A stretch of DNA of 64,000 nucleotides from Chloroflexota bacterium (GCA_014584575.1 JACTMP010000073.1:62001-126000), one strand, 5' to 3'. Shown: positions 49,523 through 58,072, counted from the stretch's first letter. Numbers and translations are program-made. Notes: a model not told the origin generated them from the letters alone.

Positions 49523-50439
49523 ACCAATTTCTCCAAATACGCCGTCAATTCCGGGGGAAGTTCGGCTTCGCAGATGATTTCCTCGTAGTCAGACGGCCGT
49601 TTGAAGGCAATATACGCCGCATGTAAAAAGTGACGGCCCAGGGAGGTGCGCATCCGGGCACGGCCGTAGACGTTATCCCCCACAATTGGAAAACCAATAT
49701 ACGCCATATGCACCCGAATCTGGTGCGTGCGACCCGTCAGCGGGTGGCACTCCACCAGGGTGTAGCAGTCATAGTTCGTCAGGGTGCGGTAACGGGTCTG
49801 CGCCGGACGGGAGGTGGCGGACTGGTTGAGGGGGATGACGGCCATCTTTTTGCGCTCTTGTTTGTTCCGGCCAATGGGCGCATCAATCAGCGCCTCCGGC
49901 GGATTGAGCTGCCCTTCCACCAGCGCCAGATACCGTTTGTCCACCGTGCGCCGCTTAAACTGGCTCTGGATGACGTGCATGGCGCGGTCGTTTTTAGCCA
50001 CGACGATAAGGCCGGAGGTGTATTTATCCAGCCGATGCACGATGCCGGGGCGCTTTTCGTAGCCCACGCCCAACACATCGGGGCAATGGGCCAGCACGGC
50101 GTTGACCAGCGTACCGCGATAATGGCCCGTGCCCGGATGGACGACCATGCCCGCCGGTTTGTTCACCACCAGCAGATCGTCGTCTTCGTAGCGAATGTCC
50201 AGGGGGATGTCATCGGGCACCAGGTCGGTGTTCACCGGTTCGGGCAGCGTCACCTGCACCTGCTCGCCGCCCTCTAGCTGCTGGCTGGCTTTGGCGACAC
50301 GGCCGTCTACCAACACCTGCCCCTCCTTGATGAGCTTTTGCACGGCCGTGCGAGACAACTGCGGCAACACCTGTACCAGCGCCCGGTCTAGCCGTTCGCC
50401 GGGCAAATCGAGAGTGAGGTCTACTTGATGGTCGGTCAT
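49510..50439 (-). CDS. RluA/RluD family 23S rRNA pseudouridine synthase
   Basis: 309 residues. S4 RNA-binding domain (about 14-75: RLDRALVQVLPQLSRTAVQKLI), then the catalytic domain with GIVHRLDKYTSGL (nucleophilic Asp), GRTHQIRVHM and GDNVYG. It is of RluD type (isomerises uridines in helix 69) judging by the S4 domain, but the target is inferred. It lies 62 bp after lspA on the same strand, a common pairing. Confidence 0.92.
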   Translation of the reverse strand: MTDHQVDLTLDLPGERLDRALVQVLPQLSRTAVQKLIKEGQVLVDGRVAKASQQLEGGEQVQVTLPEPVNTDLVPDDIPLDIRYEDDDLLVVNKPAGMVVHPGTGHYRGTLVNAVLAHCPDVLGVGYEKRPGIVHRLDKYTSGLIVVAKNDRAMHVIQSQFKRRTVDKRYLALVEGQLNPPEALIDAPIGRNKQERKKMAVIPLNQSATSRPAQTRYRTLTNYDCYTLVECHPLTGRTHQIRVHMAYIGFPIVGDNVYGRARMRTSLGRHFLHAAYIAFKRPSDYEEIICEAELPPELTAYLEKLVTGD

Positions 50440-50501
50440 GGGAATTAGGAATTAGGAAGGTGGGAGTTCTCGCCTCATCACCCCATCACCTGTTCACCTG
50501 C

Positions 50502-51056
50502 TCACCCCTCCACCTGCTCCCCCCACTCTGCCTGCTTCATCTGGCGTGATTCGCGCCAGGTCAGCCAGGCGAGCAGGAGCGCGCCGCCAACGACGGCCAT
50601 GTCGGCTACATTAAAGATGGGCCAGGGGCCAAAATCGAGGAAGTCGGTTACGTGTCCCAGGCGGAAGCGGTCAATCAGGTTGCCCAGCGCCCCGCCCAGC
50701 GTCAGCCCCAGGGCCACGCGCAGCCAGTTGTTCCCGGCGGGCAGGGTGTGGTTGTAATAGATAATTCCGGCGCTAACGATGAGGGCCATGACGCCAAAAA
50801 ATAGTCCGCCGCCCTGAAACAGGCCAAAAGCGGCGCCGGTATTGGTGGCGTGCATGATGCGGAAGAAGGGTTCAATGGCCGGGATGGGCGCCCATACTTC
50901 ATACAAGGCCAGGGATTGTTCCACCAGCCATTTGCTGAACTGGTCCAGCAAAATCACTGTGCCCGCCACCAGGAATAAAATCGTCCGCTGGCTCAGGGAA
51001 GCGCGTGGGGGGGTGTCGGGGGTTTGGTCATATTCTTCGGGTTGCCAATTGTTCAT
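50502..51056 (-). CDS. lspA: Lipoprotein signal peptidase (signal peptidase II)
   Basis: 184 residues from ATG 51056. Four membrane helices, with LDQFSKWLVEQ (conserved Asp), THATNTGAAFGLF-like NTGAAFG, GALGNLIDRFRLGHVTDF (first catalytic Asp) and FNVADMAVVGG (second catalytic Asp). It removes signal peptides from prolipoproteins such as those encoded at 23398 and 55550. It carries an unusual acidic N-terminal extension of about 25 residues. Confidence 0.95.
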   Translation of the reverse strand: MNNWQPEEYDQTPDTPPRASLSQRTILFLVAGTVILLDQFSKWLVEQSLALYEVWAPIPAIEPFFRIMHATNTGAAFGLFQGGGLFFGVMALIVSAGIIYYNHTLPAGNNWLRVALGLTLGGALGNLIDRFRLGHVTDFLDFGPWPIFNVADMAVVGGALLLAWLTWRESRQMKQAEWGEQVEG

Positions 51057-51071
51057 AGGGTGCCTCTGTGA

Positions 51072-51135
51072 AGTGCCAGGCAGAGGGCGGCAGGTATTGG
51101 CCGGTGTACGGCCGTTCTGCCCTGTGCCTGACACT
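51072..51135. repeat. AGTGCCAGGCAGAGGGC imperfect inverted repeat
   Basis: 17-bp arms with two mismatches (51072-51088 and 51119-51135) and a 30-base loop containing ACGGCCGT. It is related to the hairpin at 36392-36455, with the same arm and loop lengths. Confidence 0.8.
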
Positions 51136-51192
51136 GCTGTAGAAATTGTACCAACGGCCGTCTTCCCCTGCGACTTTGTTCATATGCTGTTT

Positions 51193-51334
51193 AGACCTGA
51201 CAGGTCTCGGAGACCTGACACCTTATTTTTGTCCAAATAGAGGCGGTTTCCATTCGATATTGACATAAGACATTCAAACAGAGGCCAACCGCCTCTGTTT
51301 GAACTTTTTCGTCCAAAAATAAGGCGTCAGGTCT
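51193..51334. mobile_element. MITE-like hairpin element with AGACCTGAC ends
   Basis: A short palindrome AGACCTGACAGGTCT (51193-51207) is followed by a 124-bp element (51211-51334). Its ends AGACCTGACACCTTATTTTT and the reverse complement of AAAAATAAGGCGTCAGGTCT pair with one mismatch. Inner segments (GAGGCGG with CCGCCTC) also pair. No transposase is encoded, so it would depend on one elsewhere; the call is by structure. Confidence 0.6.
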
Positions 51335-51497
51335 GAACGGTTACGCAATTTCCTGGTCACTAGATAGACACCATGTACTAAGTGAAGAAACTTTTATTGA
51401 TGACAGTATTTACCTGTTTGACCTCAATCGTAGCCAACCAGTAGATGCCAGACCTGTTTTGGGTCATTCATGTTGTTTGTATTGGTATGAAGAATAA
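51303..51497 (+). pseudogene. Remnant of an unidentified gene, 3' part
   Basis: A frame with no good start runs out of the MITE-like element and ends at TAA 51495-51497. It encodes NGYAISWSLDRHHVLSEE, then TFIDDSIYLFDLNRSQ and PVLGHSCCLYWYEE, which looks like real protein rather than random translation. The 5' part is missing, consistent with element insertion or deletion. Family unknown. The rest of the spacer to 51618 shows no feature. Confidence 0.45.
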
Positions 51498-51618
51498 GCC
51501 TCTCATCTGACCAAAAGCCCACACAATCTCCATCAAATCTTGACAATTGGCCGTGTATCCTGTCCTGATGGCCGTGTTTGAGATGAAAGCGAAGTTAGTA
51601 TTGACCCCACTTTTACAG

Positions 51619-52809
51619 TCAGCCTGCCTCTTGAGCAGGCTGGTGTTCATGCACCCACAGCGCCAGGATAAGGACACCCACCCCCATCATAACCGCCGCC
51701 ACCACCCCATTCGCGCCAAAGCCCCAGGCCGCAAAAAGCTGTGGGCCGAGCCAGGCGCCAGCTACCCGCCCCAAAGCCATCGCCGCAATCACGGCAGACA
51801 TCACCACCGCTCGCGCCGCCGGTACCAGTTCCGTCATCAACGGCATACTGCCCACCACCGCCATTTCAAACAGGAAAAAGACGGCAAAATACGCGACCTG
51901 CGCTGCGCCCAACGTGACGCTGACAAAAGGTAACAGCAGCATTGCCAGTGTGTTCAACAAACCGGTAGTAATGACAACGGGGCGTTTGCCAAAGTGGTCC
52001 ACCGCCCAGCCGGTGCTGAGTTCGCCAGTTGCTTCCGCAAGACCAATCACCCCTGCGGAAAAGCCCAATGCCACCAACCCCAGGCCAAACGTGCTTTCCA
52101 TCCAGTCGCCAAAGACAATGAGCAGGGTTTCGCTGGCGGTCATGGTCAGGGCGATGTAGGACATAGCGGCCCAGATGACGCGGTGACGGCGGATGGCGCG
52201 GGCGGCCTGCCGCAATGTCACGGCGCCGCCGGCAGCCGGTGTGTGGGTGCGGGGAATGCCCCGCCAGACGGCTAAGGCTGCCAGAAAACCAATCACTGCC
52301 AGCCAGAAGAAGGGGGCCTGCCACCCCTGCCGGGCAATGGTCAGGCTGAGTACCGGGCCGCCGATGAGCAGCGCCCCTGCCCAGGCCAGTTCGGTGATGG
52401 AAATGGCGCGACCCCGTTGGGCATAAGACACCCGTTCGCCGATGTAGGATTGCATGGCCGGGTCGTAGATGACTTTGGCCAGAGAGATGAGGCAGAGGGT
52501 GATCCCCAGTGCGGCATAAGTGGGCCATACCAGCACAATGATGCAGCCAGAACTGAACAACACCATCGCCCCAACCATCACAGGCACACGGCCGTACCGC
52601 TCTGACAACGGGCTAAATAACGGGCTGAAAAACCCGGCAAAGTTGCGAATGAAAATGAGGTGGTAAATAGCCTCTACGGGCACACCCAGGCCACGCGCAA
52701 AGGCGGGCGCAAAGGGGTACACCATGCGCAGGCCGGTGTTCAAACAGAATCGGGCCAATGCCATGAGGCCCAGTTGGGTCAGGAGTTGAGAACGAGGTGG
52801 TTTAGACAT
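51619..52809 (-). CDS. MFS transporter
   Basis: 396 residues from ATG 52809, with 12 membrane helices. The MFS loop 2-3 motif is present in degenerate form (SPLFSPLSERYGRVPVMVGA), and a second between helices 8 and 9 (GWAVDHFGKRPVVITTG). The substrate is unknown. The coding region is convergent with the remnant at 51303. Confidence 0.88.
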   Translation of the reverse strand: MSKPPRSQLLTQLGLMALARFCLNTGLRMVYPFAPAFARGLGVPVEAIYHLIFIRNFAGFFSPLFSPLSERYGRVPVMVGAMVLFSSGCIIVLVWPTYAALGITLCLISLAKVIYDPAMQSYIGERVSYAQRGRAISITELAWAGALLIGGPVLSLTIARQGWQAPFFWLAVIGFLAALAVWRGIPRTHTPAAGGAVTLRQAARAIRRHRVIWAAMSYIALTMTASETLLIVFGDWMESTFGLGLVALGFSAGVIGLAEATGELSTGWAVDHFGKRPVVITTGLLNTLAMLLLPFVSVTLGAAQVAYFAVFFLFEMAVVGSMPLMTELVPAARAVVMSAVIAAMALGRVAGAWLGPQLFAAWGFGANGVVAAVMMGVGVLILALWVHEHQPAQEAG

Positions 52810-52846
52810 GGGGGAACTATACCTGACAAGGTGACAAGGTGACATC

Positions 52847-52878
52847 TGACAAGGTGACAAAAATGTCAGATTATGACC
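52847..52878 (+). repeat. Dispersed 32-bp repeat, copy B
   Basis: Identical to 22757-22788. It is preceded by TGACAAGG octamers and followed by CCTTTGCCAGTATAG (52877-52891), which occurs again alone at 57306-57320. Confidence 0.85.
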
Positions 52879-52940
52879 TTTGCCAGTATAGATGGCGGCA
52901 GGTGGCAGGCGGCAGGTGGTCGGTGTTAAAATCGGCGGTA

Positions 52941-53729
52941 ATGGCAAAGAAGAAACGGATACAACGGGTACAGGCGGCACGGCCGTCGGCCGCCAGACCG
53001 TCACGCACCACCTTATCGCTGCAAAACCGCGTCCTGGTGGCATTGGCCGCGCCAGTTGTGGCCGGACTGTTGGTAGGTTGGCTGACCGGGGGGGCCGCAA
53101 CCGCAAACAGCCGGGCGCCGGTATGGGCGGCCATAGGATTGGCGGCCTGGTTTGTGGGGCTGGCGTTTTATGGGCTGTCGGGTATGGGGCTGAAAGGGGG
53201 ACGGTCGTTGTTTGCCGGTATTGCCTTTGCCACGTTGGGTTGGATCGTTTTTTTGCTTTTCCGGGCCATTTTTATCCCCATCAATCCAGAGGTAACAGGT
53301 TCTACCCGCGCCTTTATTTATGCCTTATTATTTGAAGCGTTTGCGCTGCAATTGTGGACGTTTGGCCTGCTTTTCAGGGCAGTGGCCGATTGGCGCGGGC
53401 CGCTAACCGGGGCCGTTACCAGCGGTGTTGTTTTTGGCGCAGTTGGTTTTTTGCTCTTTCAAAATGTCTATTCTGCGTCCCTGGTGACGCTGATTTACTA
53501 TACAACCTGGGGCGTTTTTTACGGTATCATTCGCTTGCGGACGGGTGGTTTGCTGGGCATGGTCATTATTCAGGCTCTGCAAATTTTTACGGCCTGGACG
53601 GCATTAGGCGCTGTGCCACCGAACATGGCCGTCACCCAACTCCTTTGGGTGTATGGTTTATCTGCCGCAGTCACGGCCGTGTTCATCTGGCGCTTGTGGC
53701 CGAAAGTGGAGAGCGACTATAGAGTGTGA
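52941..53729 (+). CDS. Membrane protein, CPBP-like without catalytic motifs
   Basis: 262 residues from ATG 52941. A basic N-terminus (MAKKKRIQRVQAARP) is followed by about eight membrane helices. The end resembles the last helices of CPBP/CAAX-protease-like proteins (TTWGVFYGIIRLRTGGLLGMVI), but the EExxxR and HxxxN/H residues needed for proteolysis are not seen. It is therefore a membrane protein of unknown function. A GGCAGGT heptamer run lies just upstream (about 52895-52918). Confidence 0.7.
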   Translation: MAKKKRIQRVQAARPSAARPSRTTLSLQNRVLVALAAPVVAGLLVGWLTGGAATANSRAPVWAAIGLAAWFVGLAFYGLSGMGLKGGRSLFAGIAFATLGWIVFLLFRAIFIPINPEVTGSTRAFIYALLFEAFALQLWTFGLLFRAVADWRGPLTGAVTSGVVFGAVGFLLFQNVYSASLVTLIYYTTWGVFYGIIRLRTGGLLGMVIIQALQIFTAWTALGAVPPNMAVTQLLWVYGLSAAVTAVFIWRLWPKVESDYRV

Positions 53730-53732
53730 TCA

Positions 53733-53786
53733 GGTCATATGTCACTGGTCATTTGCCCAAAGCAAGTGACGAATGACCAATGACCG
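53733..53786. repeat. AATGACC heptamer array with reverse arm
   Basis: GGTCATATGTCACTGGTCAT then GTGACGAATGACCAATGACC. Same family as 59056-59119. Confidence 0.8.
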
Positions 53787-53800
53787 ATGTGGGTATAGCT

Positions 53801-54667
53801 ATGACAACGATTGAGATAAAAATTGACGACCGGGCGCGGTTGGTTACGGCCGTCCTCGCCGCCAGCGATTGGCCGGAAGAGGAACAAAAGCAACTGACCC
53901 ATGCCGTGCACCCCCATGCCAAACAAACGCGCCAATTTGTACAAAAATACAAATATCACCAGGCGGTGCGTGGCGTGAATGAAGCCCTGCTCAATGGGGT
54001 GACGCTGGAAGAGTTGTTCAGCACGGCCGTGCGCTGCGCCTGGCCCACTTTTGAACCGGGCGAACCACTGCCTCATCTCCTTAAAATTGAACGGTGGGCG
54101 CGGTCATTGGCCGATTTTGAACACGCCACAGACATGATGACCTTTTGGGACGAACACCAGGAGGTGTGGCAGGGAGTGGTAGCAGCGTTACAAGGGATAT
54201 TTGCCGACGGCCGTGTCGCCGCCTTTTTTGATCGCCTGGTGAAAACGGATGATGCGCCCCACATGGTGGTGATGCCCAACATTGTCTATCCGGCGCTGAC
54301 GGCCGTTCTAGCCACCACCGAAAGCACCCTTTATTTACTGCTGCCGCCGCCCAAAGCGGTGGGTGAGTCCCCGCCCTGGCCTTATGATGAAGACCCGCCT
54401 ACCGTCGTCGCCACCGTCTGCCATCACCTGAGCATCCGGCTGATGGCCGCCCAATTGGCCGACTTCGAACGGCCGCAGCGCGACTTGTTCCGCCATGCCG
54501 CCGCCACCCTGTGCCTGGAAGCTGCCTTTGACGAATTTGAAGCCCAGGCCTACCAGTTGCGCATTAAAAAAGCAGAAAATCTGCCCACCCTGCCCACTGT
54601 CACCGAACGTTTACGCGGATATATGGCCGGTGAAGTGGCGAAGTTGGCAGACATTTTTACAGTTTGA
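53801..54667 (+). CDS. Conserved-looking protein of unknown function
   Basis: 288 residues from ATG 53801 (an in-frame ATG at 53780 lies within a repeat). Soluble, helical, acidic. It contains VCHHLSIRLMAAQLADFERP and AAFDEFEAQAYQLRI, but no HExxH or other clear catalytic motif. I do not recognise a family. It ends 14 bp before a terminator-like hairpin. The base composition matches its neighbours, so there is no sign of transfer. Confidence 0.65.
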   Translation: MTTIEIKIDDRARLVTAVLAASDWPEEEQKQLTHAVHPHAKQTRQFVQKYKYHQAVRGVNEALLNGVTLEELFSTAVRCAWPTFEPGEPLPHLLKIERWARSLADFEHATDMMTFWDEHQEVWQGVVAALQGIFADGRVAAFFDRLVKTDDAPHMVVMPNIVYPALTAVLATTESTLYLLLPPPKAVGESPPWPYDEDPPTVVATVCHHLSIRLMAAQLADFERPQRDLFRHAAATLCLEAAFDEFEAQAYQLRIKKAENLPTLPTVTERLRGYMAGEVAKLADIFTV

Positions 54668-54680
54668 GATTGAGTTGTGA

Positions 54681-54714
54681 TGTAACGCGATTTGTCAAAT
54701 CGCGCTACATTTTT
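54681..54714 (+). terminator. Hairpin with T-run between the unknown gene and enoyl-CoA hydratase
   Basis: CGCGATTTG, T, CAAATCGCG (54686-54704) inside TGTA/TACA, followed by TTTTT. It is a good intrinsic terminator for the upstream gene and lies 14 bp before the next start. Confidence 0.75.
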
Positions 54715-54727
54715 GGAAGAGGAAAAG

Positions 54728-55501
54728 ATGAGTTACGAGTATATTCTCACGCGCACCGACGGCCGTGTTGGGATTGCCCAGATCAACCGCCCCAAAGTCC
54801 TTAACGCGCTCAATGTGGATGTGATGATGGAATTGATGTCTGCGCTGGAAGCGTTTGATGTGGACGACGCTGTTGGCTGCATGGTCGTCGCCGGCAACGA
54901 GCGTGCTTTTGCCGCTGGCGCAGATATAAAGGCGATGGCCGAAGCCACCCCTGTGACCATGCTCAACAGCCCTATGATTGACCAGTGGGATCGGCTGCAA
55001 AAGATTACCAAACCGGTGATTGCTGCCGTCTCCGGTTTTGCCCTGGGCGGCGGTTGTGAACTGGCCATGGCCTGCGACATGATCGTCGCCAGTGAGAGCG
55101 CCCAATTCGGCCAGCCGGAGATCAACATTGGCGTCATGCCCGGCGCCGGCGGCACGCAGCGCATGACCCGTGCGGTGGGTAAGGCATTGGCCATGGAGAT
55201 TGTGTTAAACGGCCGTTTCCTCTCTGCCCACGAAGCGCAGCAATACGGCCTGGTGAACCGGGTTGTGCCTGTAGAACTTTATCTGGAAGAAGCCATCAAA
55301 CTGGGCCAACAAATCGCCGAACGCGCCCCGGTTGCCATTCGCCTGGCCAAAGAGGCGGTCAACGCCGCCTTTGAGACCAACCTGCTATCCGGCCTGGCGC
55401 TGGAACGCCGCCTCTTTTACATGCTCTTTGCCACCGCCGACCAGAAAGAGGGGATGGATGCCTTCATCAACAAACGGCCGCCGCTGTGGCAAGGACAATA
55501 G
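54728..55501 (+). CDS. Enoyl-CoA hydratase/isomerase family protein
   Basis: 257 residues. Crotonase fold with the oxyanion-hole segments FAAGADIKAM and GFALGGGCELAMACD, and both catalytic Glu residues (GQPEINIGVMPGAGGTQR, and CEL). It hydrates trans-2-enoyl-CoA in beta-oxidation; a paralogous role in another acyl-CoA pathway is possible because no other fatty-acid gene is adjacent. GAGG before the ATG at 54728 supports the start. Confidence 0.93.
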   Translation: MSYEYILTRTDGRVGIAQINRPKVLNALNVDVMMELMSALEAFDVDDAVGCMVVAGNERAFAAGADIKAMAEATPVTMLNSPMIDQWDRLQKITKPVIAAVSGFALGGGCELAMACDMIVASESAQFGQPEINIGVMPGAGGTQRMTRAVGKALAMEIVLNGRFLSAHEAQQYGLVNRVVPVELYLEEAIKLGQQIAERAPVAIRLAKEAVNAAFETNLLSGLALERRLFYMLFATADQKEGMDAFINKRPPLWQGQ

Positions 55502-55549
55502 GGCGCGGCTTAAATCCGGGTACGGGAGTGGGATGTCGAGCCGGGCATC

Positions 55550-56143
55550 TTATCCGGTCGGTAACGCTATCAGGTAGTTGTTTACCATTTCTGCAGCCTG
55601 GAACAGTTCGGGCGGTGCGTCGGCTTCGTCTAAGACGGTAACGGTGTAGACCTGGTCGCCTTGGCGCACGGTCAGGGTGTGTGTGACCCGGTCGCAGCAG
55701 GTGTCTTCCGGGATGTAGCTGGCTTCAAACTCGGCAAAACCTAAAGCCATCACGTCGTTCACCAATTTTTCAATCTCCTCAGGAGCAACCTGCCATTCAC
55801 GGCCGTCGCTGCTGACGATACGGCCGTTGGCATAAAACGTGAAAGTGGCTTCAGTAGGGCGAAAACTTTTTAGCCCCCCACTTCTTGTATATACCATCAC
55901 GGCCCCATCTGTTATCGTTTCCGTTTTGCTGGCGGCGGCAGACTCATCGGCAGCCACTTCGGCAGCGGATGCTTCAGCGGCGGATGCTTCATCAGCAGTT
56001 GCCTCTATGGCGCTGACGCTGGTGGGTTCGGCTGTCTGGTAGACCGGCTCATCCCCCATGGGCGCGGCCGCAGGGGCGCAGGCCACCAGAAAGACAATCA
56101 AAAATGCCATACCAACCATAAACCATCGTTTCCACGTGTTCAT
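55550..56143 (-). CDS. Lipoprotein of unknown function
   Basis: 197 residues. Signal MNTWKRWFMVGMAFLIVFLVAC with lipobox LVAC, an Ala/Glu-rich spacer (DEASAAEASAAEVAADE) and a C-terminal domain of about 110 residues containing MVYTRSGGLKSFRPTEATF and YIPEDTCCDRVTHTLTV. The domain resembles small surface proteins with a CC motif seen in Chloroflexota, but I cannot name it. AAAGGAG eight bases before the ATG. Confidence 0.75.
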   Translation of the reverse strand: MNTWKRWFMVGMAFLIVFLVACAPAAAPMGDEPVYQTAEPTSVSAIEATADEASAAEASAAEVAADESAAASKTETITDGAVMVYTRSGGLKSFRPTEATFTFYANGRIVSSDGREWQVAPEEIEKLVNDVMALGFAEFEASYIPEDTCCDRVTHTLTVRQGDQVYTVTVLDEADAPPELFQAAEMVNNYLIALPTG

Positions 56144-56263
56144 TTTTCTAACTCCTTTGTTCGGAATTTCTATACAAACTAAACCCGGTCAGTTGCAAGA
56201 AAACAACACAGCCGGTCAGCAATCTATTCAATAAACGCAGGCAGTGGGCGATCAGTTCCCCGG

Positions 56264-57166
56264 TCAGGGTGTGGTGGTAGGCGGAGGGGGGATGTCGCTG
56301 TTGACAGGCACGGCCGTTACGTCCCCATCTACCAGCACCGACTCGGTAATAACCCAACCGGCAGCGCCCGCAACACAGCAAATTTGCAGCCAGCTTCCGT
56401 CTGGCACGCGGCCAATAATGGCGAACTGCGATCCCTCATCTACCAGGGCAATCGCGTCATACATAACGCCGGGGCCTTGCCGCACATTCAGGCGGGGCAC
56501 GATTACATTGGCCCGCACTTCCGGTGTGGCGGTTGGTGATGGTGTGGGGGGAACGGCGCGGGGCGTATAGGTGGAAGGCAACAGGGCTGTCGCGGTGGGG
56601 GCAATAGTGGGTGGTTCTGTGGGCACGGCCGTAGGCGTAGATGTAGGGGGAAGTGTAGGTTTAGGGGGGGGAAGGGTAGGAGAGGCAGTAGCGCTGGCCG
56701 CCGCAGATGGCGCCGCCGCAGATGGCGCCACCACCACCTCCGCCCGCGTTGGCGCTCCTGTTGGGTTCAGGGCCGTTAACGGCCCGCGCCCATTGCCGCG
56801 GCCATTGCCCCACCACAAACCGCTCCAAACGGCAACCAACACCAACAATAGGATGACGATTAAGCCTGCCCATAAGCGACGCGGCCGTACCCGCTGCCCC
56901 TCCGGGACGGAAATCTCTGGCGGCAATGGGCCTGGTTTGGGGCGCAGAAACACCACACAGGTTTGGTGACCGGCGGTAAGGCAGGTTGTTTGTTGGTAAG
57001 CAGTGTCCACTTCGTCGGATGGTTTGGCCAGGTGGCAAACGGCGTCGGCAGCGGGGAAAAGCAGGCGTGTTTTCGCGTCGTCGGCCAGACCCAAAAAGGG
57101 GCAACCATCATGTACGGATACCGGTGGAGCAGGCAGTTTTGCCGGTTCTGAACTATTGACTATCAT
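56264..57166 (-). CDS. Membrane protein with Cys-rich N-terminal domain and C-terminal SH3 domain
   Basis: 300 residues. The cytoplasmic N-terminus carries CPFLGL (Cys22), VCHLAKP (Cys44-His45) and TTCLTAGHQTC (Cys62, Cys70), an apparent metal-binding domain. Then come one transmembrane helix (about 98-118), a long Pro/Thr/Ala linker and a bacterial SH3 domain (about 225-285; VPRLNVRQGPGVMYDAI). The same CPxLGL...CH...C...C domain precedes LysM or SH3 modules in Chloroflexota proteins as I recall them; its role is not known. Probably links a cytoplasmic signal to the cell wall. Confidence 0.78.
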   Translation of the reverse strand: MIVNSSEPAKLPAPPVSVHDGCPFLGLADDAKTRLLFPAADAVCHLAKPSDEVDTAYQQTTCLTAGHQTCVVFLRPKPGPLPPEISVPEGQRVRPRRLWAGLIVILLLVLVAVWSGLWWGNGRGNGRGPLTALNPTGAPTRAEVVVAPSAAAPSAAASATASPTLPPPKPTLPPTSTPTAVPTEPPTIAPTATALLPSTYTPRAVPPTPSPTATPEVRANVIVPRLNVRQGPGVMYDAIALVDEGSQFAIIGRVPDGSWLQICCVAGAAGWVITESVLVDGDVTAVPVNSDIPPPPTTTP

Positions 57167-57399
57167 ACACGATCTCTTCTACTGGCGGATTATAGCAGGG
57201 ATTCGCCGCCAGGCAGGGGCACAAAATATAGTGGCTGCGGCCGCCTCTCAGCCCGTCAGAGATGCTTTCCAACCGCGCCTCTCCGGTCAATATGCCAGAT
57301 GATGCCCTTTGCCAGTATAGGAGAGAATGGACTGACAATTGCCATCATTTTTGCCATACAGGGGTGTCCTGTCACAAAAAACGGGCAGGTGGTGTTTAG

Positions 57400-58026
57400 A
57401 TGGGTGACGTAGATAAGTCTGAACCGGAAAAGGAAACGGCCGTGACCGCATTGTCGGACAACCTGTTATTGGAGCGTATCAGCCAGGGTGATACTGCTTC
57501 GTTTGAAACTGTTTTTTATACCCACTATGATCGGGTGTACGGCCTGTTGTACCGGCTGATGGGCAACCGCGCCGAAGCGGAAGATTTGACCCAGGAAGTG
57601 TTTTTACAATTGCATCACCACGCCTTCCGCCGCCGCCTGTTTAACTTGCAGCGGGAGCATAACCTTAGCGCCTGGCTGTACCGCACTGCCACCAATATGG
57701 GGTATAACGCCATTCGCGGCCGCCAACGCCGCTGGCAGCGGAATCTGGTCCTGGCGCCAGACCCGGCGGGCAGCCCTGGGGTGGACAAAGAAGTGGAGCA
57801 GCGGGAGCAGGCTACGGCCGTGCGCCGCGCTCTGGCCCGCCTTCCCCAACGCCAAACCCAATTGCTGCTCATGCGGCAGATGGGGTTTAGCTACGAGGAA
57901 TGTGCCCAGGCATGTGGCGTCGCACCCGGTTCGGTGGGCACATTGCTGGCCCGCGCCGGAAAAGCATTTAAGCAGGCATATGAAGAAGAGTATGGCATGG
58001 TTGAGGGCAGCCAGACAGCCGGGTGA
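57400..58026 (+). CDS. ECF-type RNA polymerase sigma factor
   Basis: 208 residues. Region 2 (ASFETVFYTHYDRVYGLLYRL, EDLTQEVFLQLHHH) and region 4 (LPQRQTQLLLMRQMGFSYEE then the helix VAPGSVGTLLARAGKAFKQ) are clear. A basic insert (RRRLFNLQREHN) extends region 2. The next gene starts 46 bp after the stop and encodes a single-pass membrane protein, the likely anti-sigma factor. An ABC-type ATPase follows. This is the second ECF pair in the window, unrelated in detail to that at 4273. Confidence 0.9.
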   Translation: MGDVDKSEPEKETAVTALSDNLLLERISQGDTASFETVFYTHYDRVYGLLYRLMGNRAEAEDLTQEVFLQLHHHAFRRRLFNLQREHNLSAWLYRTATNMGYNAIRGRQRRWQRNLVLAPDPAGSPGVDKEVEQREQATAVRRALARLPQRQTQLLLMRQMGFSYEECAQACGVAPGSVGTLLARAGKAFKQAYEEEYGMVEGSQTAG

Positions 58027-58072
58027 TAATCGGCAACCGCCGGCAACCAATCGCCGTGCGCAGGGGCAGAAT

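Noticed and set aside
51211-51334. Complete insertion sequence
   Set aside because: The element is only 124 bp and encodes no transposase; at most a MITE-like remnant.
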